The position numbers and the translations under genes are program-made. This document shows positions 15,596 to 23,566 of a stretch of DNA of 30,079 nucleotides, piece by piece. A model generated the notes under the pieces. The model saw only the letters and a list, made by a program, of their open reading frames with translations. It did not search any database and was not told the DNA's origin. The stretch comes from CANJXF01 sp043775015 (GTDB lineage: Bacteria > Verrucomicrobiota > Verrucomicrobiia > Limisphaerales > CANJXF01). The DNA is taken from contig JAYVSV010000042.1 in the NCBI GenBank assembly GCA_043775015.1, positions 1 to 30,079 on the forward strand, read 5' to 3'. The first letter of the stretch is position 1, and every line of letters starts with the position of its first letter.

Positions 15596-17554
15596 TCACT
15601 TCGAAGGGTCGGTGTTTGCCGCAGCTCCTTCGATGAGTGCCTTGGCCTCGTTCATCAGCACCTGGGCAATGATCCAATCCACCCAATAGACTCCAATCTC
15701 GACGGTTTCGAGCTGCGGCAGCTTGGTCTCGACAATCGTGATGCCTCTGGCCAATGCGGCGTGGGCTTCCTCTGTGTGGTTGAGTTGGTAATGCGCCAAA
15801 GCCAGCACCATGCAGTCTTGCGCGGCGAGTGCGTCATGGGCCGGAGGATATCCCGGCTTTTCCAAAACTTGCTCCGTCCACTTCGCCGCGCTGTCAAAGC
15901 GATCCTGTCGGTATTCAGCCAAGCCTTTGGTGTAATCTCGCCAATGACTGGTCCCCGAGCTGAGGGCGGAGTCAGCCAGACTCGAACTCCTTGTCAAATC
16001 CTCTCCCGTCACTGGTAGCAGCAGACAAACTTTGGCGATCCTTTGCGCGTAGTTTGGGTCTTTGGTCGCGCCGAACCGCACCAGCATGGCCCGGCAATGA
16101 TTTCGGTAACCTGCCGAATCACGGTTTGCGATCAGTAGCGCGGCAAGACTGATCCAATCTCCTACCTCGTCTGGCTCCAACTCCAGCGTTCTCACCGCAT
16201 CAGCCGCCGCCTCCTTCCACCGGCCGCAGCGGGCGAAATAATCGGCAAGGTTGCGGAATAGGACGGCACCATCTTTGGCATCCCATGGTTGAACTGGAGC
16301 CTCCACTCCGCCCATCAGCCTGTCAGCCTCTTCAAACTTGAACTGAAAGCAGAGGGCTTCTGCTTTGGTCAGCTTTTCTCTGAATTCCGCCCGCTTCCGC
16401 AAAGTGGTTTCAATCTGGTAAGCTTTCTTGAGACGAAAGGCGGCCAGCGGTGCTCCGATTGCCACCACCAAGAGCAACGCCACGATCGAAGTCCCGGCGG
16501 CGAACAGCAGTTTGTTCCGTCGAACCAATTTCTGAAACCGGTATAGATTGCTTAGAGGCCGCGCGACGACCGGTTCGTACCTGAGCCACCGACCTAAATC
16601 ATCCGCCAATTTCAGGGCCGAGCTATAGCGCCGCTTCGGCTCTTTCTCCAGACACTTGAGACAAATCGTTTCGAGGTCACGCGGCACACTGGCGTTGAGC
16701 GAGCGCGGCGCGACCGGCTCGTTGTTCAGCAGTTGCCGCATCGTGTCTTCGAGCGTCTCGGCCAGAAACGGCGAGCGCCCAGTGAGCAGGTGATAAAGAA
16801 TCGCGCCCAGCGAATAGACATCGCCGTGCGTGCCTAGTGCGCCGCGTTTGGCATCAGCCTGCTCGGGTGGCATGTAGTTGGGCGAACCGAGCACCTGCCC
16901 GGTTGCCGTCAATTCAGCGTCGGCATTGAGCTGCTTGGCCAGGCCGAAGTCTGTGATACGCGGTTGATCGAATTCATCAATCAGCACGTTGGACGGTTTC
17001 AAATCGCGATGCAGGATGCCGCGCTGGTGAGCGTAATGAATCGCCTCGGCGATAGTCCGGATGTAACCAGCGGCGCGTTTGGCCGGTAGAGGATTGTCCC
17101 GCACCAAGTCGGCCAGGTTTTTCCCAGCAACATAATCCATCGAAAAGTAATGCTGACCGTCTTGCTCGCCCACTTCGTGGATGGCTACGATGTTCGGGTG
17201 TTGCAAACTGGCCGCAGCTTCGGCCTCGGTGTGAAACCGCTTCACAAATTCATCGCTCGAAAACTTCCCGAATAGGAGCATCTTCACCGCGACGATGCGG
17301 TTGAGCGAAACCTGTCGCGCCCGATAAACGACGCCCATGCCGCCACGCGCGATTTCCTCCACCAACTCGTAATCGCCGAAGTAACGAATTCTCCCAAAGG
17401 CCGTTTTCGCCTCCGAAGGCAGCGATGGCGCGATGGTCGCAGCCGGGCTGGCGAAACTGACCGCCAGCTTCGCGAGGCACTGCGGGCAAATCCCCTGCGG
17501 CGCGTTGGGCGGGAGTTCCGCCCCACATTCCTCACATGTTCGTTTTTCTGCCAC
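15596..17554 (-). CDS. Membrane Ser/Thr protein kinase with zinc ribbon and TPR tail
   Basis: A PknB-type kinase of 652 residues. The N-terminus carries a zinc ribbon (Cys7, Cys10, Cys23, Cys26). The kinase domain spans about 61-330: glycine loop IARGGMGVVYRA, Lys91 in VAVK, catalytic HRDLKPSN (Asp184, Lys186, Asn189), DFG at 202-204, then GSPNYMPPEQ and GDVYSLGAILYHLLTG. All key residues are present, so it should be active. One membrane helix follows (about 350-373), and the last 280 residues form an alpha-helical, TPR-like region predicted outside the cytoplasm, which could sense partners. Translation starts at GTG (17554), 8 nt after the TPR gene stop, so the two are co-transcribed. With the ECF sigma gene upstream it forms a probable signalling unit. 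Confidence 0.93.
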   Translation of the reverse strand: MAEKRTCEECGAELPPNAPQGICPQCLAKLAVSFASPAATIAPSLPSEAKTAFGRIRYFGDYELVEEIARGGMGVVYRARQVSLNRIVAVKMLLFGKFSSDEFVKRFHTEAEAAASLQHPNIVAIHEVGEQDGQHYFSMDYVAGKNLADLVRDNPLPAKRAAGYIRTIAEAIHYAHQRGILHRDLKPSNVLIDEFDQPRITDFGLAKQLNADAELTATGQVLGSPNYMPPEQADAKRGALGTHGDVYSLGAILYHLLTGRSPFLAETLEDTMRQLLNNEPVAPRSLNASVPRDLETICLKCLEKEPKRRYSSALKLADDLGRWLRYEPVVARPLSNLYRFQKLVRRNKLLFAAGTSIVALLLVVAIGAPLAAFRLKKAYQIETTLRKRAEFREKLTKAEALCFQFKFEEADRLMGGVEAPVQPWDAKDGAVLFRNLADYFARCGRWKEAAADAVRTLELEPDEVGDWISLAALLIANRDSAGYRNHCRAMLVRFGATKDPNYAQRIAKVCLLLPVTGEDLTRSSSLADSALSSGTSHWRDYTKGLAEYRQDRFDSAAKWTEQVLEKPGYPPAHDALAAQDCMVLALAHYQLNHTEEAHAALARGITIVETKLPQLETVEIGVYWVDWIIAQVLMNEAKALIEGAAANTDPSK

Positions 17555-17562
17555 TAGAAACT

Positions 17563-19032
17563 CTATTTTGCGTCTGGTTCGGGCTGCTTGGAAATTACGT
17601 CAAATTCTGTTAGTTTTTTCCTCCATTCCGAGGCTTTTCCTATCTTGCCGGTGTTGGGTGCCTCGACGGCCCAGTCAATGTAGAAACTCTGGACTTGTAT
17701 AATCCCGCAGCGCTTCTCATCCGGAGAGGTGCGAGGGTCTTGTTGCAAGATTTCATTGCGTTCCAGCACCAGTGGTTCTGCCTCGCTGTGTTTGAGTTCC
17801 TTATTCAGCATACAAAGCAGGTTGCCACGCGCGAGGACGACCTCGGGATCTCGGGGGCTTAAGACGTTCTTTTGCATGGCTAATACTTCATACAAAATTG
17901 CCTCGGCCTCGCTTACCTTGCCCTGCTTATCCAAAACCTGGCCGATGTGGTTGAGAGACTTGGCGACATCGGTCTGATTGGTGCCTCCGAGTTTCTTTCT
18001 GATTGCCAACCCCTCGCGGAACATCATTTCTGCATCATCCAGTTTGCCTTGGGTTTCGAACAGCGAAGCGAGAATGGTAAGCGAGCGGGCCACGGCAGGA
18101 TCCTCATTACCGAGCAGTTTCTTTCTCATCGCGAGCGCCTCGCGAAACATCTTCTCCGCCTCCGCCAGCTTGCCCTGGTCTCGTAAGGCAACCGCAACGT
18201 CATGGAGCGACATGGCTACCTGGGGATGTTCTTCACCAAACAATTTCTTCCGTATCGCCAGACTTTCACGACGCAAATCCTCAACTTCCTTCAATCTGCG
18301 CGTGCCTTCCAGTATCCTGCCCAGACTATCGAGAATTCTGGCGACGTCTTCGTCGTCATTATCCAGCCGCGTCCGGAACTCGGCCAATATCTCGCGATAC
18401 GTCGCCTCCGCTTCAGCCATTTTCCCCTGTTCAGCGAGCACCTTGCCGAGGCCCCGCAGGTCGTCAACCAATATGGACCACTTGATGTCCGGCAATCGTT
18501 TGAGCATTGCCACGGCTTCGCGTCGCAAGACCTCGCCTTCTGCGAGCTTGCCTTGCTTTTCGAGCATCGCGGCGACGTCGTCGAGCGAATCGGCTACCTC
18601 CAAGTGATCCAAGCCATGTAACTTTCTCTGAATCGCGAGGGCTTGACGGAAGAATTTCTCCGCTTCCGCCGGCTTGCCCTGGTCTCTCATTAACACCGCC
18701 AGACCATTGAATGAATCAGCCACGCCGCGATGTTCTTTGCCGAGCAAATTTTCTCGCATTGCGAGCGCTGAGAGATAGAGCGCCTCCGCTTCCGCAAACT
18801 TCCCTTGCTTGTGCAACGCGACCCCCAGATCTCTTTGCGCCATGGCAACCGCCAGGTTTGTAGCCCCGTAGAGTTTTATTCGCTCATCCAATTCCAACCT
18901 GATCTGCTTTTCCTTCTCAGCGTCCGCGCTCGGCTTGACTTGCGAAGTCGGGGCCGTTTGACCGTGGCTGACGACCGTGCCGCCAAACAAAATCAACGCC
19001 GCCACGACCGACAAGCTGGTCACGGTCTTCAT
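17563..19032 (-). CDS. Secreted TPR protein with eight 42-residue repeats
   Basis: Read from the ATG at 19032 this is a 489-residue protein with a clean signal peptide (MKTVTSLSVVAALILFGGTVVSHGQ). It has eight consecutive 42-residue units of the kinesin-light-chain TPR type (GKLAEAEKMFREALAMRKKL followed by a helix such as VARSLTILASLFETQ), spanning roughly residues 58-390. TPR arrays bind proteins or peptides; no catalytic domain is seen. The reading frame stays open upstream to 19260 and overlaps the sigma factor, but that extension is Cys/Pro-rich and would bury the signal sequence, so the later start is preferred. An intermediate ATG at 19161 is possible. It lies between the sigma factor and the kinase on the same strand and may be a partner of the kinase's TPR tail. 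Confidence 0.85.
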   Translation of the reverse strand: MKTVTSLSVVAALILFGGTVVSHGQTAPTSQVKPSADAEKEKQIRLELDERIKLYGATNLAVAMAQRDLGVALHKQGKFAEAEALYLSALAMRENLLGKEHRGVADSFNGLAVLMRDQGKPAEAEKFFRQALAIQRKLHGLDHLEVADSLDDVAAMLEKQGKLAEGEVLRREAVAMLKRLPDIKWSILVDDLRGLGKVLAEQGKMAEAEATYREILAEFRTRLDNDDEDVARILDSLGRILEGTRRLKEVEDLRRESLAIRKKLFGEEHPQVAMSLHDVAVALRDQGKLAEAEKMFREALAMRKKLLGNEDPAVARSLTILASLFETQGKLDDAEMMFREGLAIRKKLGGTNQTDVAKSLNHIGQVLDKQGKVSEAEAILYEVLAMQKNVLSPRDPEVVLARGNLLCMLNKELKHSEAEPLVLERNEILQQDPRTSPDEKRCGIIQVQSFYIDWAVEAPNTGKIGKASEWRKKLTEFDVISKQPEPDAK

Positions 19033-19247
19033 GCGCCTGCACCGAGGCAAGAAATGGTCGAGAGAGACAACCGGCGTTATCGGATTCTGCGGACAAACTC
19101 CTTGCGTTGAGCAGGCTGAAGATCCGGCCCCGCATTGCCTGAATGATGGCTTTTTTGACATAATGACCGACCAACGCTTTTCCAATACTCTCAGACCCAT
19201 TCCAAGCGAAAGGTAACAAAGTTTCGAAATTCCGACGGCTGGTTGGG

Positions 19248-20051
19248 CTACGAACTCCACGCACCGAACAACGCGCGCAATTCCTCATCCACTTCCTCCG
19301 GACCGCTCACCGTGTTCGCAATCTGCGCCCGAAGCAATTCGCCGTAGCGCTGCTTCATCCGGCTCACGGCCATCTTCAGCGCGGCTTCGGTCGTCCCCAG
19401 CTTCGCCGCCTGTTCCGCGTAGGAAACCGACTGTTTTTCCCCGGTCAGGAAGGTTTTAAGATCTTCAAACCGAACGCCGTTTCCGGCGGCGACGAATTCA
19501 TCGCGCAATTGGCCGAGCGTCTGGTTGAGCAACGCCGTTGCCCATTGCTGCTCAAAGAGTTGCTCCGGCGAAAGATTTGAAGCCGGCACTTGCAGGTATT
19601 GATGCTCGGCCGACTCGGCATCGGTGGAAACGAAAGTGAATTGGCCACCGCGCTTCTGCGTGTTGGCTCGACGCCATTCGTTGGCCAGAAAATGTTCGAG
19701 CGCGGCCAGCAGAAACGAGCGGAACTTGCCCTTGCTCCGATCCACCGCGCGGAGAAAATCCTTCGCCAGCAATCGCCCGAAAAATTCCTGCGTCAAATCT
19801 TGCGCATCATGAATCTCGTAACCGCGCCGCCGCACAAAGGCATACAACGGCCACCAGTAAACCTGACACAACTGCTCCAGCGCCGCGTCAGCGTTCCGCG
19901 ATTGATCCTGTCGCGCGGACAACACAACACTCCAGTGAGTCGTGGCGAAATAATGCTGCGGTCGAGCAGAGGGGTTTTCAGAACTAAACTCCCAGGACAT
20001 GGCCGCGACTATAGATTCATCGAAAGCAGGTTCAAGCAAGAAGTGAATCAA
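19248..20051 (-). CDS. ECF-type RNA polymerase sigma factor
   Basis: A sigma-70 family protein of the ECF kind common in Planctomycetes and Verrucomicrobiota. Region 2 covers about residues 56-95 (LEQLCQVYWWPLYAFVRRRGY followed by DAQDLTQEFFGRLLAKDF), and FATTHWSVVLSA just before it is typical of this group. Region 4 is near 205-245 (YAEQAAKLGTTEAALKMAVSRMKQRYGELL), the helix-turn-helix for the -35 element. No anti-sigma gene or CxxC motif is seen. The TTG at 20051 has GGAG 8 nt upstream; the first ATG (about 20000) lacks a Shine-Dalgarno but would remove 17 poorly conserved residues. It opens a same-strand run with the TPR protein and kinase, so control through phosphorylation is plausible. 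Confidence 0.9.
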   Translation of the reverse strand: MIHFLLEPAFDESIVAAMSWEFSSENPSARPQHYFATTHWSVVLSARQDQSRNADAALEQLCQVYWWPLYAFVRRRGYEIHDAQDLTQEFFGRLLAKDFLRAVDRSKGKFRSFLLAALEHFLANEWRRANTQKRGGQFTFVSTDAESAEHQYLQVPASNLSPEQLFEQQWATALLNQTLGQLRDEFVAAGNGVRFEDLKTFLTGEKQSVSYAEQAAKLGTTEAALKMAVSRMKQRYGELLRAQIANTVSGPEEVDEELRALFGAWSS

Positions 20052-20227
20052 AAGAGGGTCTCCTCATTGTTTAAACTAGCGGGATGAGGCTGACACTGGA
20101 AGGGCGCAAACGCACCGTCTGCGATGGGTTAAACCGGCGGAAGAGATACACGAAGGCCGGATACCAGCGCTCCGATCTGCGCCAGGTTGTGGGGTTGAAA
20201 TTCGTTTGCTGCCAATGGTCGCGCATC

Positions 20228-20233
20228 TATAAT
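20228..20233 (+). promoter_or_regulatory. Likely -10 box for the small secreted protein, near-leaderless
   Basis: A perfect TATAAT is preceded after 16 nt by TTGCTG (20206-20211), a partial -35. The start codon at 20246 comes 12 nt after the box, so a start site about 7 nt downstream would leave a 5' leader of only around 5 nt. No Shine-Dalgarno precedes that ATG, which fits a near-leaderless message. Confidence 0.5.
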
Positions 20234-20245
20234 GCGCCGGTGTTC

Positions 20246-20701
20246 ATGCGATCAATCAAATTTTTGGCAATTGCACTTTTTACAGTTTCGCTGAGTTACA
20301 ATGCGGAAGCCGCGAGCGTTTCGATTAAAAAAGTTTTGCCACAGTTGCTTGATGCGAAGGGGCGCAATTCGCTTTACCCGAGCCTCTACCATCGCGACGC
20401 CTACCAACTCTTTTTGCGCAACCATCCCGAAGAGCGCAGCGGCCTGCGTTTCGCGGTGCTCTGGAGTGCTCCTCGCAGCAAGGAACTTATCTTGCGCGTC
20501 GAGCTGCGCGGATCCAAAGAGGAAACACTCAACACTTCGAAATTGGAATTGCCCGTGAAGAGAACGGGGTGGTTTAGAACCTGGACATCGTTGGATTTGC
20601 GTGGTGCAGACTACAAGAACCTCGGCGATCTCGTTGCCTGGCGCACGACACTCTGGGACGGCGACAAAATGGTCGGCGAACAAAAATCATTCCTCTGGTG
20701 A
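20246..20701 (+). CDS. Small secreted protein of unknown function
   Basis: Read from the ATG at 20246, this is a 151-residue protein with a clear signal peptide (MRSIKFLAIALFTVSLSYNAEA). The mature part is about 130 residues, mixed charged and aromatic, with beta-type segments: RFAVLWSAPRSKELILRVELRG, TSKLELPVKRTGWFRTWTSLDL and VAWRTTLWDGDKMVGEQKSFLW. I do not recognise a family; the layout suggests a single immunoglobulin-like or similar beta sandwich. The frame is open back to 20084, but that extension is basic, lies upstream of a TATAAT box and would hide the signal peptide, so it is rejected. The gene stands alone on the plus strand between two minus-strand clusters. Confidence 0.75.
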   Translation: MRSIKFLAIALFTVSLSYNAEAASVSIKKVLPQLLDAKGRNSLYPSLYHRDAYQLFLRNHPEERSGLRFAVLWSAPRSKELILRVELRGSKEETLNTSKLELPVKRTGWFRTWTSLDLRGADYKNLGDLVAWRTTLWDGDKMVGEQKSFLW

Positions 20702-20740
20702 GATCTTTCCGAACTCGTGGTGAACGGCCTGTCCGTCAGG

Positions 20741-22015
20741 CTAACTCTTGTTCAGATCGTAGCAGATCAATTCGCGACCATCGCGAATGTATATTTTCCC
20801 GCCGGCATAAGCAGGGAAGTTCCAGGTTTTTCCACAGACCTGGGCGCGACTGATCTCCGTGTATTTTTCGGCGTTCGCTGCGATCAAAACCAGTTCGCCT
20901 GTATCAGTGAGAAAAAGCAGTTTTCCACCAAGCGCGATGGTTGATGCGTTCATGTTTCCAAAACCAGGCTGACTCCATTTCAATTCACCGCTCTTCGCGT
21001 CTGCACAGATGAAATTTTTTTCCGGCCCATGGCTGTAGAGAAAGTTTCCGTCGAGCGCCGGGGTGGAGAGATTGATTTTCAGGTTCTTATTTTCCCAACG
21101 TGTGGAGGTTTTCCATCCGGTTCCGTCTTTGGCAACGGATAGGCAAAGCAAACCGAGCGTGTGGGAATTTACAAAAATATTGTCTCCGGAAATGACCGGC
21201 GTGGCGACATGGCGCTTGGCGTAAGTGACCATCGGAATGCGCCAAAGCGGTTGTCCGTTGGCGCGATCAACACTCATCAATGAATCTGCGGTGAGAATAA
21301 TAATCTGTTTAACCCCTGCGACCGTCGCGATCTGGAGGGACGAATACGCGGTCTCGTCGGTGCCGGATTTCCAATTCACTTTCCCGGTGAGCTTGTCGAA
21401 GCACACCAGCGTCGCGCCGTTGATGCTTCCAACGGGAACCACGACAGCATCACCATCGATCATCCCGCAGCCGTTGTGCCCGCGACGTGCCGCGGTTCCT
21501 TCTTCTGCTTTGCTGCCGAGAAATTTAACGCCGAAATCTTTTTCGAAACTGACGCCCCAAACCGCTTTGCCGTCGGCGACATTCAAGCAGCGGAATTCGC
21601 CGTTGCACGATTGAACGTAAACCCGGCCGCCATCGACGAACGGCGTGCTGCGCGGACCCGATCCCCATTCGTCGGTGTAGCGTTCGGCAATCGCAGTTTG
21701 CCAAATTTCTTTCCCGGTGCTCGCGTCGAGGCTGTGAACGACTTCCTTGTTCCCGTTCTCGTCGAAGTAAAAAAGTTTATTGCTCGCGACAATCGGGGAA
21801 GAAAATCCGCCGCCAGTCGTTATTTTCCAAACCGGCTTTAAATCTGCGGGAATTTTTTCCAATGATTTCTCGTCAGCGGAAACGTGATTGTTGCGCGTCG
21901 GCCCAAGCCATTGCGGCCAATCACCCGCGAAAGCTGAAAAGCCAGCGCACCACGCCAGACAAAAAAATGGGAGGACGCACTTCACTTGGGGAACGAAAAA
22001 TCTACCAGGTTCCAT
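20741..22015 (-). CDS. Secreted PQQ-like beta-propeller repeat protein
   Basis: A protein of 424 residues read from the ATG at 22015, with a signal peptide (VKCVLPFFCLAWCAGFSAFA) and DWPQWLGPTRNNH right after it, a hallmark start of verrucomicrobial/planctomycete PQQ-like propeller proteins. Repeats of the type VHSLDASTGKEIWQ, FRCLNVADGKAVWGV, LVCFDKLTGKVNWKS, SVDRANGQPLWRI and FICADAKSGELKW mark the blades. No dehydrogenase catalytic or cofactor residues can be assigned, so it is probably a non-enzymatic scaffold, as in the BamB-like family. It overlaps the end of the lptE gene by 14 nt and follows a BamD-like gene, so a role with the outer-membrane assembly machinery (a BamB-like function) is conceivable. 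The open frame extends to 22045. Confidence 0.87.
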   Translation of the reverse strand: MEPGRFFVPQVKCVLPFFCLAWCAGFSAFAGDWPQWLGPTRNNHVSADEKSLEKIPADLKPVWKITTGGGFSSPIVASNKLFYFDENGNKEVVHSLDASTGKEIWQTAIAERYTDEWGSGPRSTPFVDGGRVYVQSCNGEFRCLNVADGKAVWGVSFEKDFGVKFLGSKAEEGTAARRGHNGCGMIDGDAVVVPVGSINGATLVCFDKLTGKVNWKSGTDETAYSSLQIATVAGVKQIIILTADSLMSVDRANGQPLWRIPMVTYAKRHVATPVISGDNIFVNSHTLGLLCLSVAKDGTGWKTSTRWENKNLKINLSTPALDGNFLYSHGPEKNFICADAKSGELKWSQPGFGNMNASTIALGGKLLFLTDTGELVLIAANAEKYTEISRAQVCGKTWNFPAYAGGKIYIRDGRELICYDLNKS

Positions 22016-22511
22016 CGGCGATGGCCGCAGCCGCGTTTCTGGCAAGATCCGCCGCCGCCAGCGGGATCGCTTGCCGCTCCGCGCTGGCTAAATCATTGCC
22101 GCCGCTCACCGTGGTGCGACCGCGGACAGCTTTATTCACGTTGGTTTTCCCCGTGCTCCGCTCGACGGCCACGATCTGCGCAGTAATGGTCAGATTGTAA
22201 TCGCGCACCGTCAGGACATCCTTCGGTTGAAACGAGAGCGGGTTGCGGTCAAAGCGAGTGATGGTTCCAGTCACGAGCACATCGCCTTCACCATGCGTGG
22301 CGAGTTTGTAAGTTCCATCCTGCTGCAGGCGTCGGCGCACTTCGAAGGTGATCGGTTCGCTCAACCGTGGTTCAAGCGTCGCGTTGACGAATGAATTGAC
22401 TTGAACCGATTTTTCTCCCGCCCTCGATCCGTTGGTCGGGCCGAGGCGATATCCGGCGCAGCCCGTCATCACAAGCGCGGCGAACAGTAAGGCTGGGGCG
22501 TTGAATCGCAT
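22002..22511 (-). CDS. lptE: LPS-assembly lipoprotein LptE
   Basis: LptE plugs and helps fold the outer-membrane LPS translocon LptD. The 169-residue protein has a lipoprotein signal (MRFNAPALLFAALVMTGC, lipid Cys18) followed at once by AGYRLGPTN, matching the family's GCGYRL-type start. Family-style blocks follow: VQVNSFVNATLEPRLSEPITFEVRRRLQQDG, DVLVTGTITRFDRNPLSF and YNLTITAQIVAVERSTGK. The ATG directly follows the BamD-like gene's stop, with no gap, so the two are co-translated or nearly so. Presence of LptE implies an LPS-containing outer membrane. No lptD is in view. Confidence 0.85.
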   Translation of the reverse strand: MRFNAPALLFAALVMTGCAGYRLGPTNGSRAGEKSVQVNSFVNATLEPRLSEPITFEVRRRLQQDGTYKLATHGEGDVLVTGTITRFDRNPLSFQPKDVLTVRDYNLTITAQIVAVERSTGKTNVNKAVRGRTTVSGGNDLASAERQAIPLAAADLARNAAAAIADGTW

Positions 22512-23498
22512 CTAATTTTGGCCGACTTGCTTTTTGAGCAAATCGATTCGCTCACGGGCGGCGGTGGCCAGTGGCGATTCAGGATCTTTGAGCAAAACTT
22601 CGTTGTAATAAATCAAGGCTCCGTCCCACTTTTTGTTTTTCTCATAAAACTGTGCGGTTTGATAACTGCCACGCGCCTGTTCGGATTTTAATGATGAGAT
22701 CAATTTTTGCGCTTCCGTCGAGCGCGGATCGTTCGGATACAACGCCATGAAATCGGTGAAAGTGCCAATCGCTGCCGCAGCCACACTTTGATCGTATTCA
22801 GCGGTGCGCGCCTGTTTATTGGAAGCGATCCCGGCTTTGTAAAGCGCCTCCGCAGCGACTTCCTTGCGGTCGTGGTAGCGATCAGCCGCCAGCTCGTAAG
22901 CTTTGACCGCGAGTTGGTATTCGGACTGTTTTTCACGGGCGGCACCGAGGTTCATTTGCGCTCGAGGGGCGATCTCGCTGTAGGGGCCGTTCCGCACAAT
23001 CTTCGCGTACATGTCGGCCGTTTTTTCCATGGACGGAAAAAACGGGATGGTGCCAAACAACTTGAATCTTTGACCATTGAGAAACCGGGCTGCGATTTCA
23101 AACTGGCGTTGGGAAATTTCCTGGTGGTTCGGAATTTTGGGATATTTTTCCAGAACTTCCTGGTACGCCTTGAAGGCTTTTTCATCGCGCTTCCTGGCTT
23201 CGTGGCAGCGGCCAATCAAATATTGGGCTTGCGGCGCGTAATCGGACAGCGGCCAGACTTTCACGGTTCGGCGGGCGGCTTTCAGCGCGAGGCTGGGATC
23301 ATTGCGATCCAGAGCGGCTTGCGCGACGTCGAGTTGATCCTTGGCGCGATCGCGTTGCCATTTGCCTTCCGCCGTGGTCCCGGGCGTTTCGTAAACCCAA
23401 CCTTCTTTGTTGTTGAAAATCAATGGGGCGGGCGAACGAAACGGAAAAGCAACCAAGCAAATCAGCAGCAGGATGGCGCGAACAAACCAACAATTCAT
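22512..23498 (-). CDS. BamD-like outer-membrane assembly TPR protein
   Basis: A 328-residue protein with an N-terminal signal (FVRAILLLICLVAF) and TPR-type helical repeats from about residue 50 to 320: AQAALDRNDPSLALKAARRTVKVWPLSDYAPQAQYLIGRCHEA, KAFKAYQEVLEKYPKIPN, YSEIAPRAQMNLGAAREKQSEYQLAVKAYELAADRY and ALIYYNEVLLKDPESPLATAARERIDLL. This is the BamD/YfiO pattern; BamD works in the complex that inserts beta-barrel proteins. The signal lacks a clear lipobox (LLIC is the only candidate), whereas classical BamD is a lipoprotein. It precedes lptE without a gap. It could instead be a general TPR protein of the outer-membrane lipoprotein family. Confidence 0.8.
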   Translation of the reverse strand: MNCWFVRAILLLICLVAFPFRSPAPLIFNNKEGWVYETPGTTAEGKWQRDRAKDQLDVAQAALDRNDPSLALKAARRTVKVWPLSDYAPQAQYLIGRCHEARKRDEKAFKAYQEVLEKYPKIPNHQEISQRQFEIAARFLNGQRFKLFGTIPFFPSMEKTADMYAKIVRNGPYSEIAPRAQMNLGAAREKQSEYQLAVKAYELAADRYHDRKEVAAEALYKAGIASNKQARTAEYDQSVAAAAIGTFTDFMALYPNDPRSTEAQKLISSLKSEQARGSYQTAQFYEKNKKWDGALIYYNEVLLKDPESPLATAARERIDLLKKQVGQN

Positions 23499-23566
23499 GC
23501 TCCCAACCGTAACGAAGCGTAAAACTCAAGTCAAGGCAGGCAGGCCCAAGTCGCCACAAAACCAGA

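Noticed and set aside
17978..18607. Ser-rich repeating protein antisense to the TPR gene
   Set aside because: Its periodicity is simply the 126-bp TPR repeat read on the wrong strand.
20727..20741. Small hairpin between convergent genes (GCCTG / CAGGC)
   Set aside because: Only 5 bp with no T-run; too weak to call a terminator.
22707..23522. 271-codon frame antisense to the BamD-like gene
   Set aside because: No motif or signal; the sense strand has clear TPR repeats.
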